A stretch of DNA of 64,000 nucleotides from positions 37,797,260-37,861,259 of the forward strand of contig NC_065530.1 in assembly GCF_020184175.1 (NCBI RefSeq), given 5' to 3'. How positions within the stretch are numbered: the first letter of the stretch is position 1; each line of letters starts with the position of its first letter. Position numbers and translations under genes: made by a program. Shown here piece after piece: positions 12,558 through 26,830 of the stretch. The notes beneath the pieces were generated by a model. That model was not told the origin of the DNA. It saw only the letters and a list, made by a program, of their open reading frames with translations, and did no database searches. Source of the stretch: Aphis gossypii (lineage: Eukaryota; Arthropoda; Insecta; Hemiptera; Aphididae).

Positions 12558-15500
12558 AAACATAGCATGAAATATACTTAGTGATAATGATAAATATTGT
12601 GATAGACCGTCTACGCTTTTCGTATACATTGCAATATCATTGAATTTATATTTAACACATCATTACATCAATCATAGTGACCTACTCAAAAACTACCGGT
12701 AATCACTATCCCACCTTTTTACTATTAAAACCACATATTACCGTATACTTACACAACTAAAGTGTTGAAGTGATGTAAATATTAATATTATAGTTTTTTA
12801 TAACATTATGTTATTGTAAACTTCTTCAGTTGCTCGGTTGTAAAACTTTATCGTTATATTTTAGATGTAAAATTTACTGCAGAATCTGCGCATACGTAAT
12901 TAGTTTAACGTTTAACCGTAAATAACATGTGTAAGATATTTTCACCTGGCGAAATATTACAGAGAAAAAAAATCATTCTATAATATGTAGAATTGTAAAA
13001 TCTATAATATTTTATTGTTTTGAACCATACGCTATCAGCTATCGGTACACTTAATTTTGTTATCCTTTAATCGTTGATAAACTATATTTATATAAGTTGG
13101 ATATTTAAAGCTAAAATGATAATATAATACTATACAGCATATTATTGTTTTTCAATATTTTAATTTTTCTAGTCATATTATACGTTTTTTAAATGCTATA
13201 CATTTCCAGAATATATGTATATTTATTAAAAAATTGTGTTGAGTTTGAGTATGGGTTTCAGTTACCGAGTTTTTTTTACTAGTCGAAAACATATAAATGA
13301 TATTTTATTGTATTTCCAATGAATTTAGATATCGAATTTTATCCACTGCAAAGTAGCTAGTGCTCAATATCTGCATACAAGCACGTGTGCACTATATGAA
13401 CTATAAAAATGAACATGCAATTGTATATACATATTGTATTATACGTTCTTACCTATTTTAAATGTCGCTTGATGATCTCGAGTGTTTTGATGAAAAAAAA
13501 AGTACCTACCTTTTTTAGTTGACTTTCTAAAGTTCAAATTTCAATTGACGTATCATGTAAGCTATTTCAAGGAATGTAAATAATATTTATGATATATTTA
13601 TTATTTGAATACACGTGTAATGTTATAATTGTAATGTCATAATATGTCATATGCGATAATATGCATATATTTTGTGCTCACATTTATTTTATTATTTATA
13701 AATTGTAGATACGATTTTTTTTTTTAGATATTTTTAGACTATATTATGTTTTTCTTTAGATTTCATCATTATGAAATACGTTTGTTACTATATAGCTATA
13801 TTATTTGTTCAGTATTTCAGTTATCACATATTCATTAAGAAACTATGTTAACTGTAATATAATATTTGTACAACCAGTATACTAACTGATTACAATAATT
13901 TACTAATTAATTATTGTGATATTAAAATAAATGTTTTTATGTACCTAACTCGAATCTCGAAGTGTACATAAAACTACATTTTTATTATAATTATCTTTAG
14001 ATTTTTAGTTTTTGCTAATAACCATACCTAACCTAACTATCTCAATAAGTACTAACATAATATATTTTAAATAATAATAAAAATCGAAAACAGAGATTTA
14101 CAATTTTGAATTTTGTAATAATATATGATATTTTTATCACGTCTGCTGGTAAAAAAGAATCCATTAGTCATATTACTTAATACTTATACTATATTACATT
14201 AAGAGAATACTAAATATTTTAATACATCATTTTAAATGTTTAAAGCTTAAACTTGTTTGAGATTTTGAGAAGCAAACTATTGGCGTAATATTATCATCCA
14301 CGTTCCCAGCATATTGTCATATGCTTGAAATACATACATACTGCCAGTTCCTAATTTAAAATAACAAGATCACACATCCAGTTCCCAAGAGATAATACCT
14401 GCATAATGGAATTGCGTTGAATATTAAAAGGATTTTCGTTGGTTGTTTTTATTTTGTCTTAGTTGACATTTGTATTTTTTTATTAATCAACTGAAGAGGT
14501 GTATTATGTACACCTTATGTTTTGAATCTATAAATCATAACATCATAACATGTTTGAGTCTATTAATAACGTCAAAAGTTTATGCATAACTCAAAAGTGC
14601 CTTATCGCATTTGGACTTAAGAGTATATATTGTAAAATCGCTATTTCCACGAATGACGATCATTTATCGTTTGAAATACTCACGAAGATGTGAATTCAAA
14701 AATTGAATATAAAACCAAAGTTTGATATAATTGAAAATAATATATTCAACGATATATATATTTTTATATTTTTTTATAGTTCTATAAAAGAAATATCATA
14801 CGAAAAGCATTCGTTTATTTGACGTATTTTGACTTTATATATTGTACCTATTTCGCGGTTGACTCATTTATTTTAATGAGCATACAATTTGTTGATGCTT
14901 CTGATATCTATTTCGGTTTCAAAATAATTGGTGACAAACTGGACAACCTTCATATTATTGGGACGAATACGTCTAATAAATATAATATATATTACATTGG
15001 ACTTTGGAACAAATGACGTATTTTTCGACGAACAAAAGAAATAATTCAAAGTTTTTTTTTAATAATTAGAAAATATAAAGTACACTATTAACTAAGACAA
15101 ATATGATAAATAGATAAGTACCTATCGTTAATAATAATTATACTCATTAGGGGTTTTGATTGAAATTTGAAAATTATTTACGAAATATATTTTTTGGATT
15201 ATAGATGTATTGTAACATTAAATTGAAATTGAATCGTCCTATTAAAACAAACAATTGTAAGAAAAATATATGCTTTGTGGGAAACGCCGTAAATGATGGT
15301 AACTGCGGTGCTAGACGGTATACACAGATGATTGCATTAATAATATGTTGTCCTTTATTGTTTTTGACATAGTGCTTTGTGCGGCTGAACGGGTACAGAC
15401 TACAGACTGCAGATAAATAAACGCGCTGACAGATAGACAAACAGACAGCCATGGGATACATAACCGGAAAGCATTATTATAAGTACATCTCAAAAGCATA

Positions 15501-15592
15501 GTAAACTCACTCGATGTTGTTAATCATTGAGTAATATCAATGATAAAATATTAAATAATACGTATTTATAATATTAAATGAATAGCGTTTAC

Positions 15593-15725
15593 CGGCGGTA
15601 GTCGTCCCACAGTGGTGGTGGCACATCGGTCTTCCAGCAAACTTATCATACGACGCGACGGTGCATTGTCTATACGTACGAAACACGATTTCTTTGTAGA
15701 CGGTTTTATCTCGTTTATAACGCAA
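15593..15725 (-). other. possible minus-strand exon of unknown gene
   Basis: A G+C-richer open frame on the minus strand, including RQCTVASYDKF and GRPMCHHHC, runs into a GTAAAC donor-like site at 15,592-15,587 (phase 1). It has no ATG of its own, and I could not define an acceptor or a homologue. It could be an internal or untranslated exon of the gene starting near 4.6 kb, or chance. Confidence 0.15.
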
Positions 15726-18642
15726 AATTACGCAGTATTATCATGATATCAAAGCCATGTAAAATCTATTGACTAAATTCAGTAATAATATAATATTGTT
15801 TACGTAAATTTCGATACATGTAATTATAGTATATTAATATTTCATATAATATTAACTTCGACGACGCGTACCTACCTGTTGTTAATTCAAATGTATATAA
15901 CAATATGATCACGTCGGTATTCAGAAATTATAATAAACCTTAATAATATGTGAATTCTTCCACGTAAACAAAATATGTACCTACCAAGGTATGTACACTT
16001 GAGCGATACCAGCGAATAGAAACGCGTGTAAATTGGATTTTGTAAGAATTTAGAATTGTATATTTATTTAGTGCGTTACTGTAAATTATGCGTTTATTAT
16101 GTCATCAGTAAAACTACTACTTTGGGGAGACATGTTATGTCTGTGCGAAATTATATATGAATTCAAGCAAGCAACGATACATTTGTTGTAATGTTTTGCC
16201 ATAATTATTATAATATACTACGGACAAAATAAATCATAAGAATTGAAAAAAAATGTTTGTCATCAACAAAATAATAATAGTTATTATGCATAGTAAATAC
16301 CATATAGTAGTTACATAATATCTTAAATATTTATAATAATTTAATTATGCACTCTTTCTTATGTATGACCTGTGAAAAACCCCTAAAACATTACGCGTGT
16401 CATATAATATTATGAATATGATCACTATGTCATAATATTATACTGTACAGTGAACTAAAGTTTATATTAGTGATAATATTTTATTACGAAAAATTCTAAT
16501 TAATTTGTTAAGTTGTATTTTTTTCTTATCCTCTTAGACTTGTACTAATAATAATATATTTTAGCGTATTTAAAAATTCTTCGACTCTAATAGTAAACAT
16601 AAGGCACGATCGTGTGTATAAGTGAATTTAACTGTTATTTACCACTGCACAACTATTATCTGTAGTCTGTAGCCTTGAATTTAAAATAAAGTCAATCAAA
16701 CTTAGAAAATGTGAGTTCCCAATAAATTTCTGGTATAGAGTTTTTATGGAATTTTTAATCACATCAACGATATATTATTATTTATCATCATTATAATAAT
16801 AATATGATAACAGTGGTGTAGTACGTGAGCTCACCGTTAAACTGTATATATAGGACCTATATTATAAGTACTAGTTGTGCTCAGCCCTCAGTTTTTATTT
16901 CTTAATATAGTTCTAATAGCTCTATAATACTTCATTTAAAATTAATAACGAATCCATTTAAGTGTTATAATAACTAAATACATATAATATGTACGAAAAA
17001 AACAATACGACGACGGAAAAGACGTAGATATAGTGAAGTATAATAAAGTGATAAATTTAATAGATAAGATTTAATTTTTATTCGTGGTTTTTATCGGTTT
17101 ATTTTATCTACTATTTTATAATATTGTTGGATCTCAACGCCACATTGTTGTAAATAACGCAGATTAAAAATGGTATAGGTAAAATTTTATTATTTTATAG
17201 GCATATAATAATATTTTATAAGGTATAAAATAAAATTATACGAAGTAAAAACATAAGTGGTTTTTGTTTTTAATATTACAGAATGCATTACCATAATTTT
17301 TAATTAATGGGAAATTAATTTAAACAGGAGATTTGGTATAAATGCCAATATCGTTAGTCTGAAAACTAGTTAAAAGTTTATTTTCTGGTTCTTATGGTAA
17401 GCTTTTAAAGTCAACTTAATTGGTATAATATTATAGTATTATAGTAAACCTATCCACTTGAAAACTGCAAGAAATATTCATAAATTCCCTAAGTGAATTT
17501 CATAATATCATTACCTGCAAGTTGCAACATATAGGAAAATCTTCCAATAATAATATTATAAATTAAAGACGTGATATTTTACAGTTATTTCGTTGTATAT
17601 AGTGATGGTATACAAAATAAATACATTATTTTTCAAACAACATAATACAAGTGATCAATAACTCCCATAACTATAAAAACGCACATGCTTAATTTGTTTA
17701 TAACATTATACTAGCTTTATACTATTACAGTGAATTGACGTATTATTAAATATAAAATTATCAGAACATCATCTGTGTATTTTGGATTTTATGAGCACGT
17801 ATGTAAAATATTACAATAAAATAGCTCATTAAATCACTGAAACAGATAATAAGTTAATTACAAAATCCGATTTATTTACTTTAAGTTTGATATTAAATCG
17901 ATTCACATTCACTTTAACATTATAAAGTCATAAAATATAAAATTAGTTCTACAGAACGAAAATTTGCTATAGCTACATGTGTCCAAAACATTTTTTAATA
18001 ATAATTATTGCTACCATGCTATTATGTTTTATTTATACTTTTATTTTTTTCGTGTGTTGTTAATGAGGTTAAATAATAATCATAGTTATTATTATGTGGA
18101 TTATGGGACGTTCTAGTTTGTCAGCAAAGTAAATATGCAACCTATAACTAAAATACAATATATTATTATATTCACATACTTTTTTTTTTAATTTTCTAAA
18201 AGTATCTTTTTTTGGGCTATTCGCCAGTAATAACACACATTTTTCGATATGTCAGTCTGCAGATCATACAAGTGGTCTTCTAGTTGGAACCTTCCATTCG
18301 CAAACCGGAGGGGTTACCTATTTGTATACCTACATAGTGTACTTTTGTAGGTAAAGTCGTAATTAAATCTGCGTGGTATGAAGACGATGAAAAAATTGTT
18401 GTAGTGTGGATTGAAAAAGTTTTAAGATCAAAAAACATCTCTTCAAGACTGGTAGGCAATAATTCAAACCAGCATGAAAACTTTTTTTCCTGTTACGTCC
18501 GCCCACCATTAGTAGTTTTGCGACTGCGTCCTCGCTGTGCAGCCTCAGCGATCTCCCCACGTGGAATTTTAATTAAAACCGCTTTCCCGGCGTTTAAGTC
18601 TAGGGATTAAAATAATTGTTTTTGCCAGTAAATCGGAGCAGG

Positions 18643-18644
<2 letters not shown>
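15726..18644. other. AT-rich stretch, no gene seen
   Basis: No supported gene. The 18,240-18,605 part is less AT-rich and open on both strands but has no motif I recognise; it may be an old repeat. Confidence 0.45.

Positions 18645-18673
<29 letters not shown>
18645..18673 (+). repeat. (TA)n microsatellite
   Basis: Uninterrupted TA dinucleotide run. Confidence 0.9.
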
Positions 18674-19558
18674 CTCGTATATATGTATAATATATGTATA
18701 ATTAATTTTTCAGTCTCGCTTGTCTTAACAGCAGTGGTGTATTGTGCCTCGTAATGGTGTATGATTTCTATGTAAGTACATATTATATACATACAACAAA
18801 ATATACCTGTATAGGTACTTATATAACATAGTATATTATTACGATCGCACTTTACGTTGCGCCGGTAATCGTATCTGCAGGGAGTAACCTACCGAAACAT
18901 TTTAAAAATAGATATTACTCGTTGTTTATTAAATTATATTATTATTGTTATTGCTGCTTTTGTTATAATATTAACCGAAGCCAGTGAATCTCCCGTGGTG
19001 GACAACAGAACTTTAGTGTTCGCCTACCACTGCAATGGTGAACAGACCGAATCTGTATAATTGAATTATTATAAAGTCACAAACGCTATATGAAAGTTTT
19101 GTAGGTGCATGGTGGTGATGATCGCAAACACAGTTTTACTTTTAACTAATTTATTCGTCTATGAATTTATGTTAATATTGTATTTATGAACAAACAGTAC
19201 ATTATGGTGCCTTTCTTTAATCTCTTCTACTAACCGTTCTATTACACCAAGTGCAAAATTTATTATGATTTATACAATATACATTATACATCTAATAACT
19301 TACCTAAATAACCTAATAATAAATAAATTATCAAATTGCTAATAGCTGTACCTATAATATTGCATACTAAAAATTGGATTTTTCTTTGGACATAGAAATG
19401 ATGAATTTACTAGTGCAAATATCACTAAACATTTTAGGTAATATAAAAAAAAAATTAATATTTTTTAAAGTTTAATTATTTTATAAAATCCTTGTCATTG
19501 AAAAACGTATCATAGTAAATACTTGAAATGTTCACCAAATATTAATGTTAATGTTTAT

Positions 19559-20550
19559 AGTTGATGTGATGTACACAATGTATCCTGAGAAAAATGTACA
19601 AAAAGTCAATTTTATTTTTCTGGTACAAGCAATGATCACTTGTTGAAGCTTTTTCTTTATAAAATTTAGTTTTTGGTCTTTTTGACAGTGTGTATTGTAC
19701 ATGAAACTTCTGCAAAATGTTTAGACGTATCAAGCGCACATCGTTCTAAGGTTTAGAATAACTATATTTTCTATTTTCTAAAACCTTAACACAAAAATCC
19801 ATAGAAATCCGTTTTTTTAAAAAAACACATTAAGCACAATATCTTCGCGAAAAATTAAGTTTTGCCTTTTAAAATCGAACATTCAGGAATAGATGTGATG
19901 ATGACACAATGTATTGAGAGAAAAACATAAAAAAAGTCAATTTTATTTTTCTGGTATAAGCAATGATCACTTGTTGAAGCTCTTTCTTTATAAAATTTAG
20001 TTTTTAGTCTTTTTGACAGTGTGTATTGTACATGAAACTTCTGCAAAATATTTAGGCGTATCAAGCGCACATCGTTCTAAGGTTTAGAATAACTATATTT
20101 TTTATTTTCTAAAATCTTAACACAAAAATCCATAGAAATCCGTTTTTTTAAAAAAACACATTAAGCACAATATCTTCGTGAAAAATTAAGTTTTGCCTTT
20201 TAAAATCGTACATTCAGGAATAGATGTGATGATGACACAATGTATTGAGAGAAAAACATTAAAAAAGTCAATTTTATTTTTCTGGTATAAGCAATGATCA
20301 CTTGTTGAAGCTTTTTCTTTATAAAATTTAGTTTTTGGTCTTTTTGACAGCGTGTATTGTACATGAAACTTCTGCAAAATGTTTAGACGTATCAAGCGCA
20401 CATCGTTCTAAGGTTTAGAATAACTATATTTTCTATTTTCTAAAACCTTAACACAAAAATCCATAGAAATCCGTTTTTTTTAAAAAAACACATTAAGCAC
20501 AATATCTTCGCGAAAAATTAAGTTTTGTCGTTTAAATTAAACATTCCGGT
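19559..20550. repeat. 331-bp tandem repeat, three copies
   Basis: Equivalent landmarks recur every 331 bp: the CTGGTA(C/T)AAGCAATGATCAC word follows positions 19,620, 19,951 and 20,282. The ATCGTTCTAAGGTTTAGAATA and TTTTTTTAAAAAAAC words repeat likewise. The three units are nearly identical. The first begins with a slightly diverged head, and the third ends near TTAAGTTTTG. Each contains the same minus-strand open frame of about 60-70 codons (CATCGTTC end to GATGTGATG end), which I regard as a by-product of the repeat unless homology is shown. Confidence 0.9.
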
Positions 20551-23500
20551 TAAAGTGTGGTTAGGAAATTATAAATATAGAGAAAATATAATTTAGAAAA
20601 TTTACTGTTTCTCCTCTAACTTCTGACTAGATTTAGTTTTGTTCCTATAATGTATAATTAGTTACCACTTTCCAATATCTTTTATTATGTTTTTAAGTAC
20701 TTAAATTTTTTATATATGGTTATATATTTTTTTATTTTTTTATATTTTATGATAATTATTTTTATATTAACTAATCTCGTTGAAACTATATTTACCCTAA
20801 GTATAAATTTTTTTTTATTAATCTTTTGTTTGAAGTTTTTTTTTTTTAATAATTACAGGTACCTAAAGGAAATATAATATGCTTATATCAATTCTACGTT
20901 TTACCTAATAAAAATTTTTATACATTATTTAAATTACTAAAATAACAACCATAATTCATATTCATTTATCTTACTAATGCATTATTATCATTTTAACTTA
21001 CTTTATAATCATGTTTTTCATTACTTTTTTGTAAATTAATTTTGACGGATATTTTTCATCACCAAACTTAAATATCTTATGAAAACCACTTTTTTCTTTT
21101 TAGAATGGGAGATCGACTGTTCTATGTTTTAGGCAATAGGTTCATTTTTCTACTAATTATATGCAGAATAAGCTCATTATAATATCTCATTCTTGAACAT
21201 ATTTACCGGTTTTGTGTCATGTATCCTTTCGTGTAGCACAATTTTGGATTATGAAAATATTATGATATCATTATAATAACTACGAAATTTCATACATTAA
21301 ATTCTGAAAATTTAATTTTTAAAATTTTTAATACAGTTTTTTTTTAACACTTTTGAAAGTCATACTTTATTATACTTGTACTTTGTTGTCACGTTTCATA
21401 TTTTGAAAGAAAATGGTCATAGATGATGATAGAAGGTTTAGACATTAAAATCTTATGAGTTATTTTACTTATTGCCTATCTTTTATATAATCTACTATTA
21501 TTTAATGATAAGAAAAATGAATTGTCTAATTGATACCCTTAATAAATAATTATTGATGTGAAATTGGCCTCATATTAGTAGATAATCTAGACTCTTGAGC
21601 GTAATAATACATTATTTGCTACATATTTAAACATTTATAAAATTATAACTGGTCAAACTTTTAGTTAAACGATTTTTATTGTTCTCAAGTGACAATATTT
21701 TTCACCCCATTACCTATAGAGTGAAAATATATCTATATAATATTTGTTATTGGTATTCTTAATCAAGTAATCTCACGTTATTATTATTTTTTTTTTAAAT
21801 TAACATTTTTGTTTCAAACGTGTTCGTTAAAATGAAAATTTTCGTTTGGGGAAATACGAATTTTATTATTCAGATGTATAATTTTACAGCAATGTACTAA
21901 AAACCTAAATCGAATGTTCATAAAAGGTCGCGATACAGCTATCACAGTAAGGATGTGATAGTGTCGGTATTATATATTGCTATATTGAAAACTATGTGTA
22001 AATCGTTTGCATTTTATACGTTTTTGCTTCTACACAAATATTTTAACGAGCAATAAACATTTTTTTATTAATATAATGAATAATGTATATATTTTTCAAA
22101 ATTCGATTATTTTCGATATTGTGATTTGTTATGAATGTATATAAAAATAGAGCAATGATGGTTGTATGTTTTTAAGTTTTCTTCATTTTTATGTTTATTG
22201 ATTTAAATATAAAGATAATAAGATTTTTGTTATTTATTTAATACACAATTCACAAATAGACAATAAAGGAAATAGATTAGTTTAATTAATAATCAATGTT
22301 TGTGATTCAGTTTAATGTTTTTATAACAAATTTTAAATTTAAACTCAAATTTAAAGTTTCCCCGAGAATACAATTGTATAAGTATAATTGTGTTATAATT
22401 TATAAACAATATTTTTAGAGAGCTACTATAGCATGTGCAATTTAGTTTATATTTTCAAGGTAGTTTAAATGTGGTCATAAAAAAATCCTATATATTTCCC
22501 GTTTATACTATTTTACATGAAAAGCGATTCTTTTGTAATATAGTACAAGTACATATACTATGACTATACTATATACGTACTATACTTCATGACATGGTTA
22601 ACGTTTTTTTTTGAGGGTCTATAGGATTCGTCATATTTAATTAAATTCAGTTTTTAAGCTGAACTCTTAGATAAATGTTAGTATTTTTCTTAATAATCAT
22701 TTATTAAATAAAAAAATGCAGAATAAAGTATACCTAAGCTTTTTTTTCATATTATATTGTGATTTATGATTTACATTGGTATACTGAATGTATTCAATTA
22801 ATTAAAGTAATATTTTTACTTAGTAATTAATTATTTAAATGTATATAGTATAGTTATATAGTATATAGTATATTATCTTATTATAAGGTGAAGTGGAGTA
22901 AGTGCCTAACTGGGGTAAATATTATGGTGAGAAAAATAAATTCTATCATTCTTATCAATAATGAAAATTAATCTACTTTACCTTACCTATATAGCTTTTA
23001 TACCTACCTATATATCTTTTAATATTAGAATAAGTATATGATTTAATTAAGTGGTTTTTATAAGACTTAAACATTCAATAATGCATCTATGTCGATAAAT
23101 TACCTATACAGATCGCCGTAAATTATACTTTTCTCATTTTCGGTTATTACTCGCCAAAAACAAATAATTATAATAAATTTGTTTATCAATTCTTTACTTT
23201 TTGTAATCGCATGATATATAAACTATTGCACATCAAAGCTGTTTGTTAATATATATGAGTTTATAATATAGGATATTGTATTATTATTTTTGGACAATTT
23301 ATTGTTAGTTTATGTTGGCGATCATAAACATTTGTTAGAAAATAATTAACTGTTATCACGTTTGTACCCAATTGTTTTTCTCACGTATTCTAATAAACGG
23401 CTCTATTATTTCAAACAATATGGAAGCAAGTGGCTTAATTAATGAATCAATTGAAGTCAAGGGCTTTCGATACTGTTTAACTGTCATAATTGTGTTTGCA

Positions 23501-23558
23501 TGTTAAATTATTTATTGTCTTATTTACATTTTTAATATTAAATTTACTATGTATAACC
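20551..23558. other. AT-rich stretch, no gene seen
   Basis: Low-complexity A/T sequence with short TAGTATA repeats near 22,850. No coding or RNA gene signal noticed. Confidence 0.5.
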
Positions 23559-23728
23559 ATGGGCGCCGATAAGTAAAATTTTAGGGGGGGGGGGGTCAAA
23601 ATAAAAAAATTCTCAAATGTAAAAATAATAATTATATTATAGTACTATTTATTGAGTTACAAGTTTTTAATAGTTTTTGTCCAGGGGAGGGAAAGTGCCC
23701 TATTTTGCCCCTCCCAATGGGTGCCCAT
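23559..23728. mobile_element. short inverted-repeat element (MITE-like), 170 bp
   Basis: The left end ATGGGCGCC (23559-23567) is matched by an imperfect inverted copy GGTGCCCAT at the right end (23720-23728). Internally a G-run (from about 23,583) is mirrored by GCCCCTCCC near 23,707. Size, ends and A/T-rich middle fit a non-autonomous DNA transposon. No clear target-site duplication could be assigned. Confidence 0.5.
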
Positions 23729-23738
23729 TTATATAACT

Positions 23739-23900
23739 CAGTGGTTCCCAAATTGTTCCTCGCGGTGATCTAGGGACATCTCGAGCACTTTCAAGCGCAC
23801 CTCGGTATATGGCTAAATTTACGGCTAATAAATAATTTAAAATGTATAGAATTATCTTTGTGATGTCTTTCATGATATTCACAGCAGGGTTTCGCGGAAA
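23739..23900. mobile_element. possible hAT-type element fragment
   Basis: CAGTGGTTCCCAA at 23739 is the kind of end sequence seen in hAT-superfamily elements, and GGGTTTCGCGG near 23,887 resembles their subterminal motif. The matching inverted end (TTGGGAACCACTG) was not found, so it is probably truncated or coincidental. Confidence 0.25.
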
Positions 23901-25859
23901 GTATTTTGGAAAGAGCTAATATAATTAAGCCTGTATCAAAAATGTGAAGTATTTTTTTTTAGGTTAATGTTAGGTTAGTTAAGTGGTTTTTCGAATTTTA
24001 TTTTACTAAAATTTTGGATTATAGATGGTGAATGATGAGTTTTAACAATTTGAAGCCATAGTCCTCCTAGTTGATATGTGTCATAATTGCTTATGAAGTC
24101 TCATATACATTGATACGAGTGAGTTATAAGGACCATGGATTTCCATCGCGTTGAAACCCATAGAGTATAGTTCTAAGAAGTCTAGAAGAAGTCATTCTTT
24201 AAATTTACCAATCATTTTTAAGAATAACTTCAATCATTCTAAAATTATATTATATATGAATACAAACAAATGTTAAGGTTAAGTAACTCTTGGAAATTTG
24301 TATTGTATTTCATTCTATTATCTGTCTTGTTAAGAACTAGGTTTAATTTAAATTTATTTGACGCTGGTTACAAATTTCATACACATTTATTTATATACCC
24401 ACGTTTATTAATATAGTCAAAAATTCTATACTGGTTGAGAATGAACAATATCTTTGTAATTAATATCTATATAATTATGTTTTGTTTTTTATTTTATTTT
24501 AAAAATCATTAAAGTATTATATGAGAAACTTCACAATTAATTTAACGCAAAATTATAGTATAATACAATTAACGAGCTGGGCGTGCATAACATAAAAAAT
24601 GTCTACACTTTTCACAATTAAAACGTTGTCAATGAATGTGATACAATCTCTCGTGATATTTTTTTCTCTTTGGATATTTATTGTCTACAATTTAATTTCT
24701 TACTGCGAGTGCCATTCAGAGTCTTATGTGTAGACATTAAATTAAATGCCAACAAAAATAAAGTAAAATATATTAGAACAAACATTAGCTACTCGTGTTT
24801 TCAATTTAATTGTTATTATATTTTAACCATTTGTTTAACAAAATAATAACATGTCGAAACAATAGCCAATCTATACAGAATCATTGTGTCGTATGTGTGA
24901 TATTTCATTAATCGTTACACTACTACCATTATATTATTATATACATTTATATTATCAATTATATTACACTTCATGTTTGTATGTTTTATTGTAATACATT
25001 AAATTTATTGTGTGCATAATTAACTCGTAAAGTACTTAATAGTACCTATATATATTATATATTTACCGTATTCTATAGTCTGTTAATCGCAGTATTAATC
25101 TCACCTAGTATAAGTATATGTATAGATATTTTAATGGTCGGTAAAGAATTATTTTTTTTTTGCGCGCCAACGTTTAGTGCAAACTTTTTCACCAAAAAGT
25201 CGTTTGCTATCATTATTGCTAATTTTTTCTTCTCGATTTTCTGGCCAACTCACTTATTTATATTCATTGATTTGTGTTCACGTTCATACATATTTTCTTG
25301 TATTTTCAGACGGAAAGTGTGTTATGCGTGTCTCATCATACCTATGTCACATAATTTTTTTTTACAAAAAAAAACTAAAAAATATATTATTGAAAATTGG
25401 TAGTTTGTACAGTCATCTGGTCTATAGACTGGATATGACAGTGAGCAAATAACTAAATATTGTGAGTTTCTCATCATTTTTAAAAAAATAATGATGACTG
25501 TAGGCTGTTGTATGATAGATAAATAATACAGGAAAATAATTTAATATTACATTTGCCGTTTGTAATACAACATAAGGGTTGTAGGTAATGACAATTTCCT
25601 CTAAGGTAACTGTATATTTCTTTTTAGTATATCGGTAGATCAAGTGTACTGTAGTGTACATGCTGCATGTATACCAAATCATCAGTGACGCTATTACGTT
25701 ATAATACTACAAATAAAGTAGGTAGTTCGTTATATTCTCGATCACGGTTGATGTTATCGAATATGAACGTGTGTACATTTTTTTCTACTCAAATCGTGCT
25801 CATTATTTTTTGTATACGTTTTAAGATTACACTATGTGGTTCTTGAAAAAAAAAATTCG
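23901..25859. other. AT-rich stretch, no gene seen
   Basis: No supported gene. Overlapping T-rich open frames at about 25,134-25,452 encode only Phe/Ile/Ser-rich sequence and are rejected. Confidence 0.45.
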
Positions 25860-26830
25860 ATGTATAAGTTGAGTCCAGCTGTAACTGCCGTGGTCTATAC
25901 TAATTTTGGGTGCATCGTATAACATAATAATGATTTATTATAAATTATAATATTGTTTTTGGTTCACTGCACGTCACGCGCTTATAATAATATTAAATAT
26001 ATTATATACCAATAAGTGTTTTCCATTGACGGTAAAATCAGCCTCGTCTGTGCCTGGATTTCGCGCGTAAAATCTAAACCTTCTTCCTTGAATAGGTTAG
26101 GTTTACGCGACTCGGAAACGTTCGCGAGACCGTCGACGTCGCGTTTTAAAAAGGTCTGGTTTTGTGTTCGGTAACCCATTCGAATCAGATTTATTAGACT
26201 GCTGCAGGTCGTTTGCAGCTTGACATTAACGCTACACAGACGGGTCGTATTGTGTAATAAATTATGTGCACGTCATCGGGTGTCGAACATATTATTACAT
26301 TATTAAGTCTCTTGTGGATATCTCGTATATACGAGCAATTTAAGTGTATAACGGGCGGGGGCCGGATTAGCTAATGATGGTTTTTCGGCAATTAAAAACA
26401 TACCGAATTACAGCGTGCAATCATAATGATATCATGTGCCCGAACAAAACTGACTTACACATCGCACACAACGGCCATTGATTGTGTGCGTGTGTGACTG
26501 TGCTATAGCTGCACCACCAACGCCTTTATCGACAATTTTCGCGTTCGACTGTCGAGCGGTGTCGCGGCTGTGGAGATCGTTGACCTATTCTCGCATAATA
26601 TAATTGTATAATATTCTGATACATATTCTTTAAAGATTTTTCGGTCGACTGGAGTTGCCGCTGAAAAGCGTTTAAAACGTCGGCGGCGGTAGTATAAACT
26701 GTTGCGGTGACATTTTGCTTTTTATATATTAAAATAAAATTAAATATCGCCTTAACTGCGGAATCACCCCACGGGTAATAATGCATTATAGATGCGGGTG
26801 TATACTGTTTATATATACACGCAGTTATTA
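25860..26830. promoter_or_regulatory. CpG-enriched pocket, possible promoter or exon of unrecognised transcript
   Basis: CpG words such as CGTCGACGTCGCG (about 26,130) and GGGCGGGGGCCGG (about 26,354) stand out from the AT-rich surroundings. Two minus-strand frames (about 25,982-26,179 and 26,526-26,786) have mixed composition but no domain I recognise and no firm splice sites. This may be a distant promoter or first exon. Confidence 0.2.

Larger units (their letters stand above)
6251..15592. other. AT-rich intergenic stretch with small repeats, no gene seen
   Basis: No supported coding region. It holds a G+C-richer patch at about 6,960-7,145, a hairpin at about 7,569-7,594 (ATCACCGT...ACGGTGGTGAT), an inverted repeat near 10,148-10,180 (ATAGGTGT...ACACCTAT), and two AC microsatellites. 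A patch at about 10,200-10,460 has slightly higher G+C but no coding signature I recognise. Confidence 0.45.

Noticed and set aside
18363..18610. Overlapping frames on both strands in a G+C-richer patch
   Set aside because: Neither shows a domain; open frames on both strands suggest composition rather than coding.
18869..19060. Open + strand frame with a hydrophobic run then a ...VVDNRTLVFAYHCNG tail
   Set aside because: It looks mildly protein-like and follows a CTGCAG acceptor-like site, but has no ATG, no partner exon and no recognised family; evidence is too thin to annotate.
25134..25452. Two overlapping T-rich + strand frames of about 90 codons
   Set aside because: Phe/Ile/Ser-rich translation of poly-T-rich DNA, no start context or homology.
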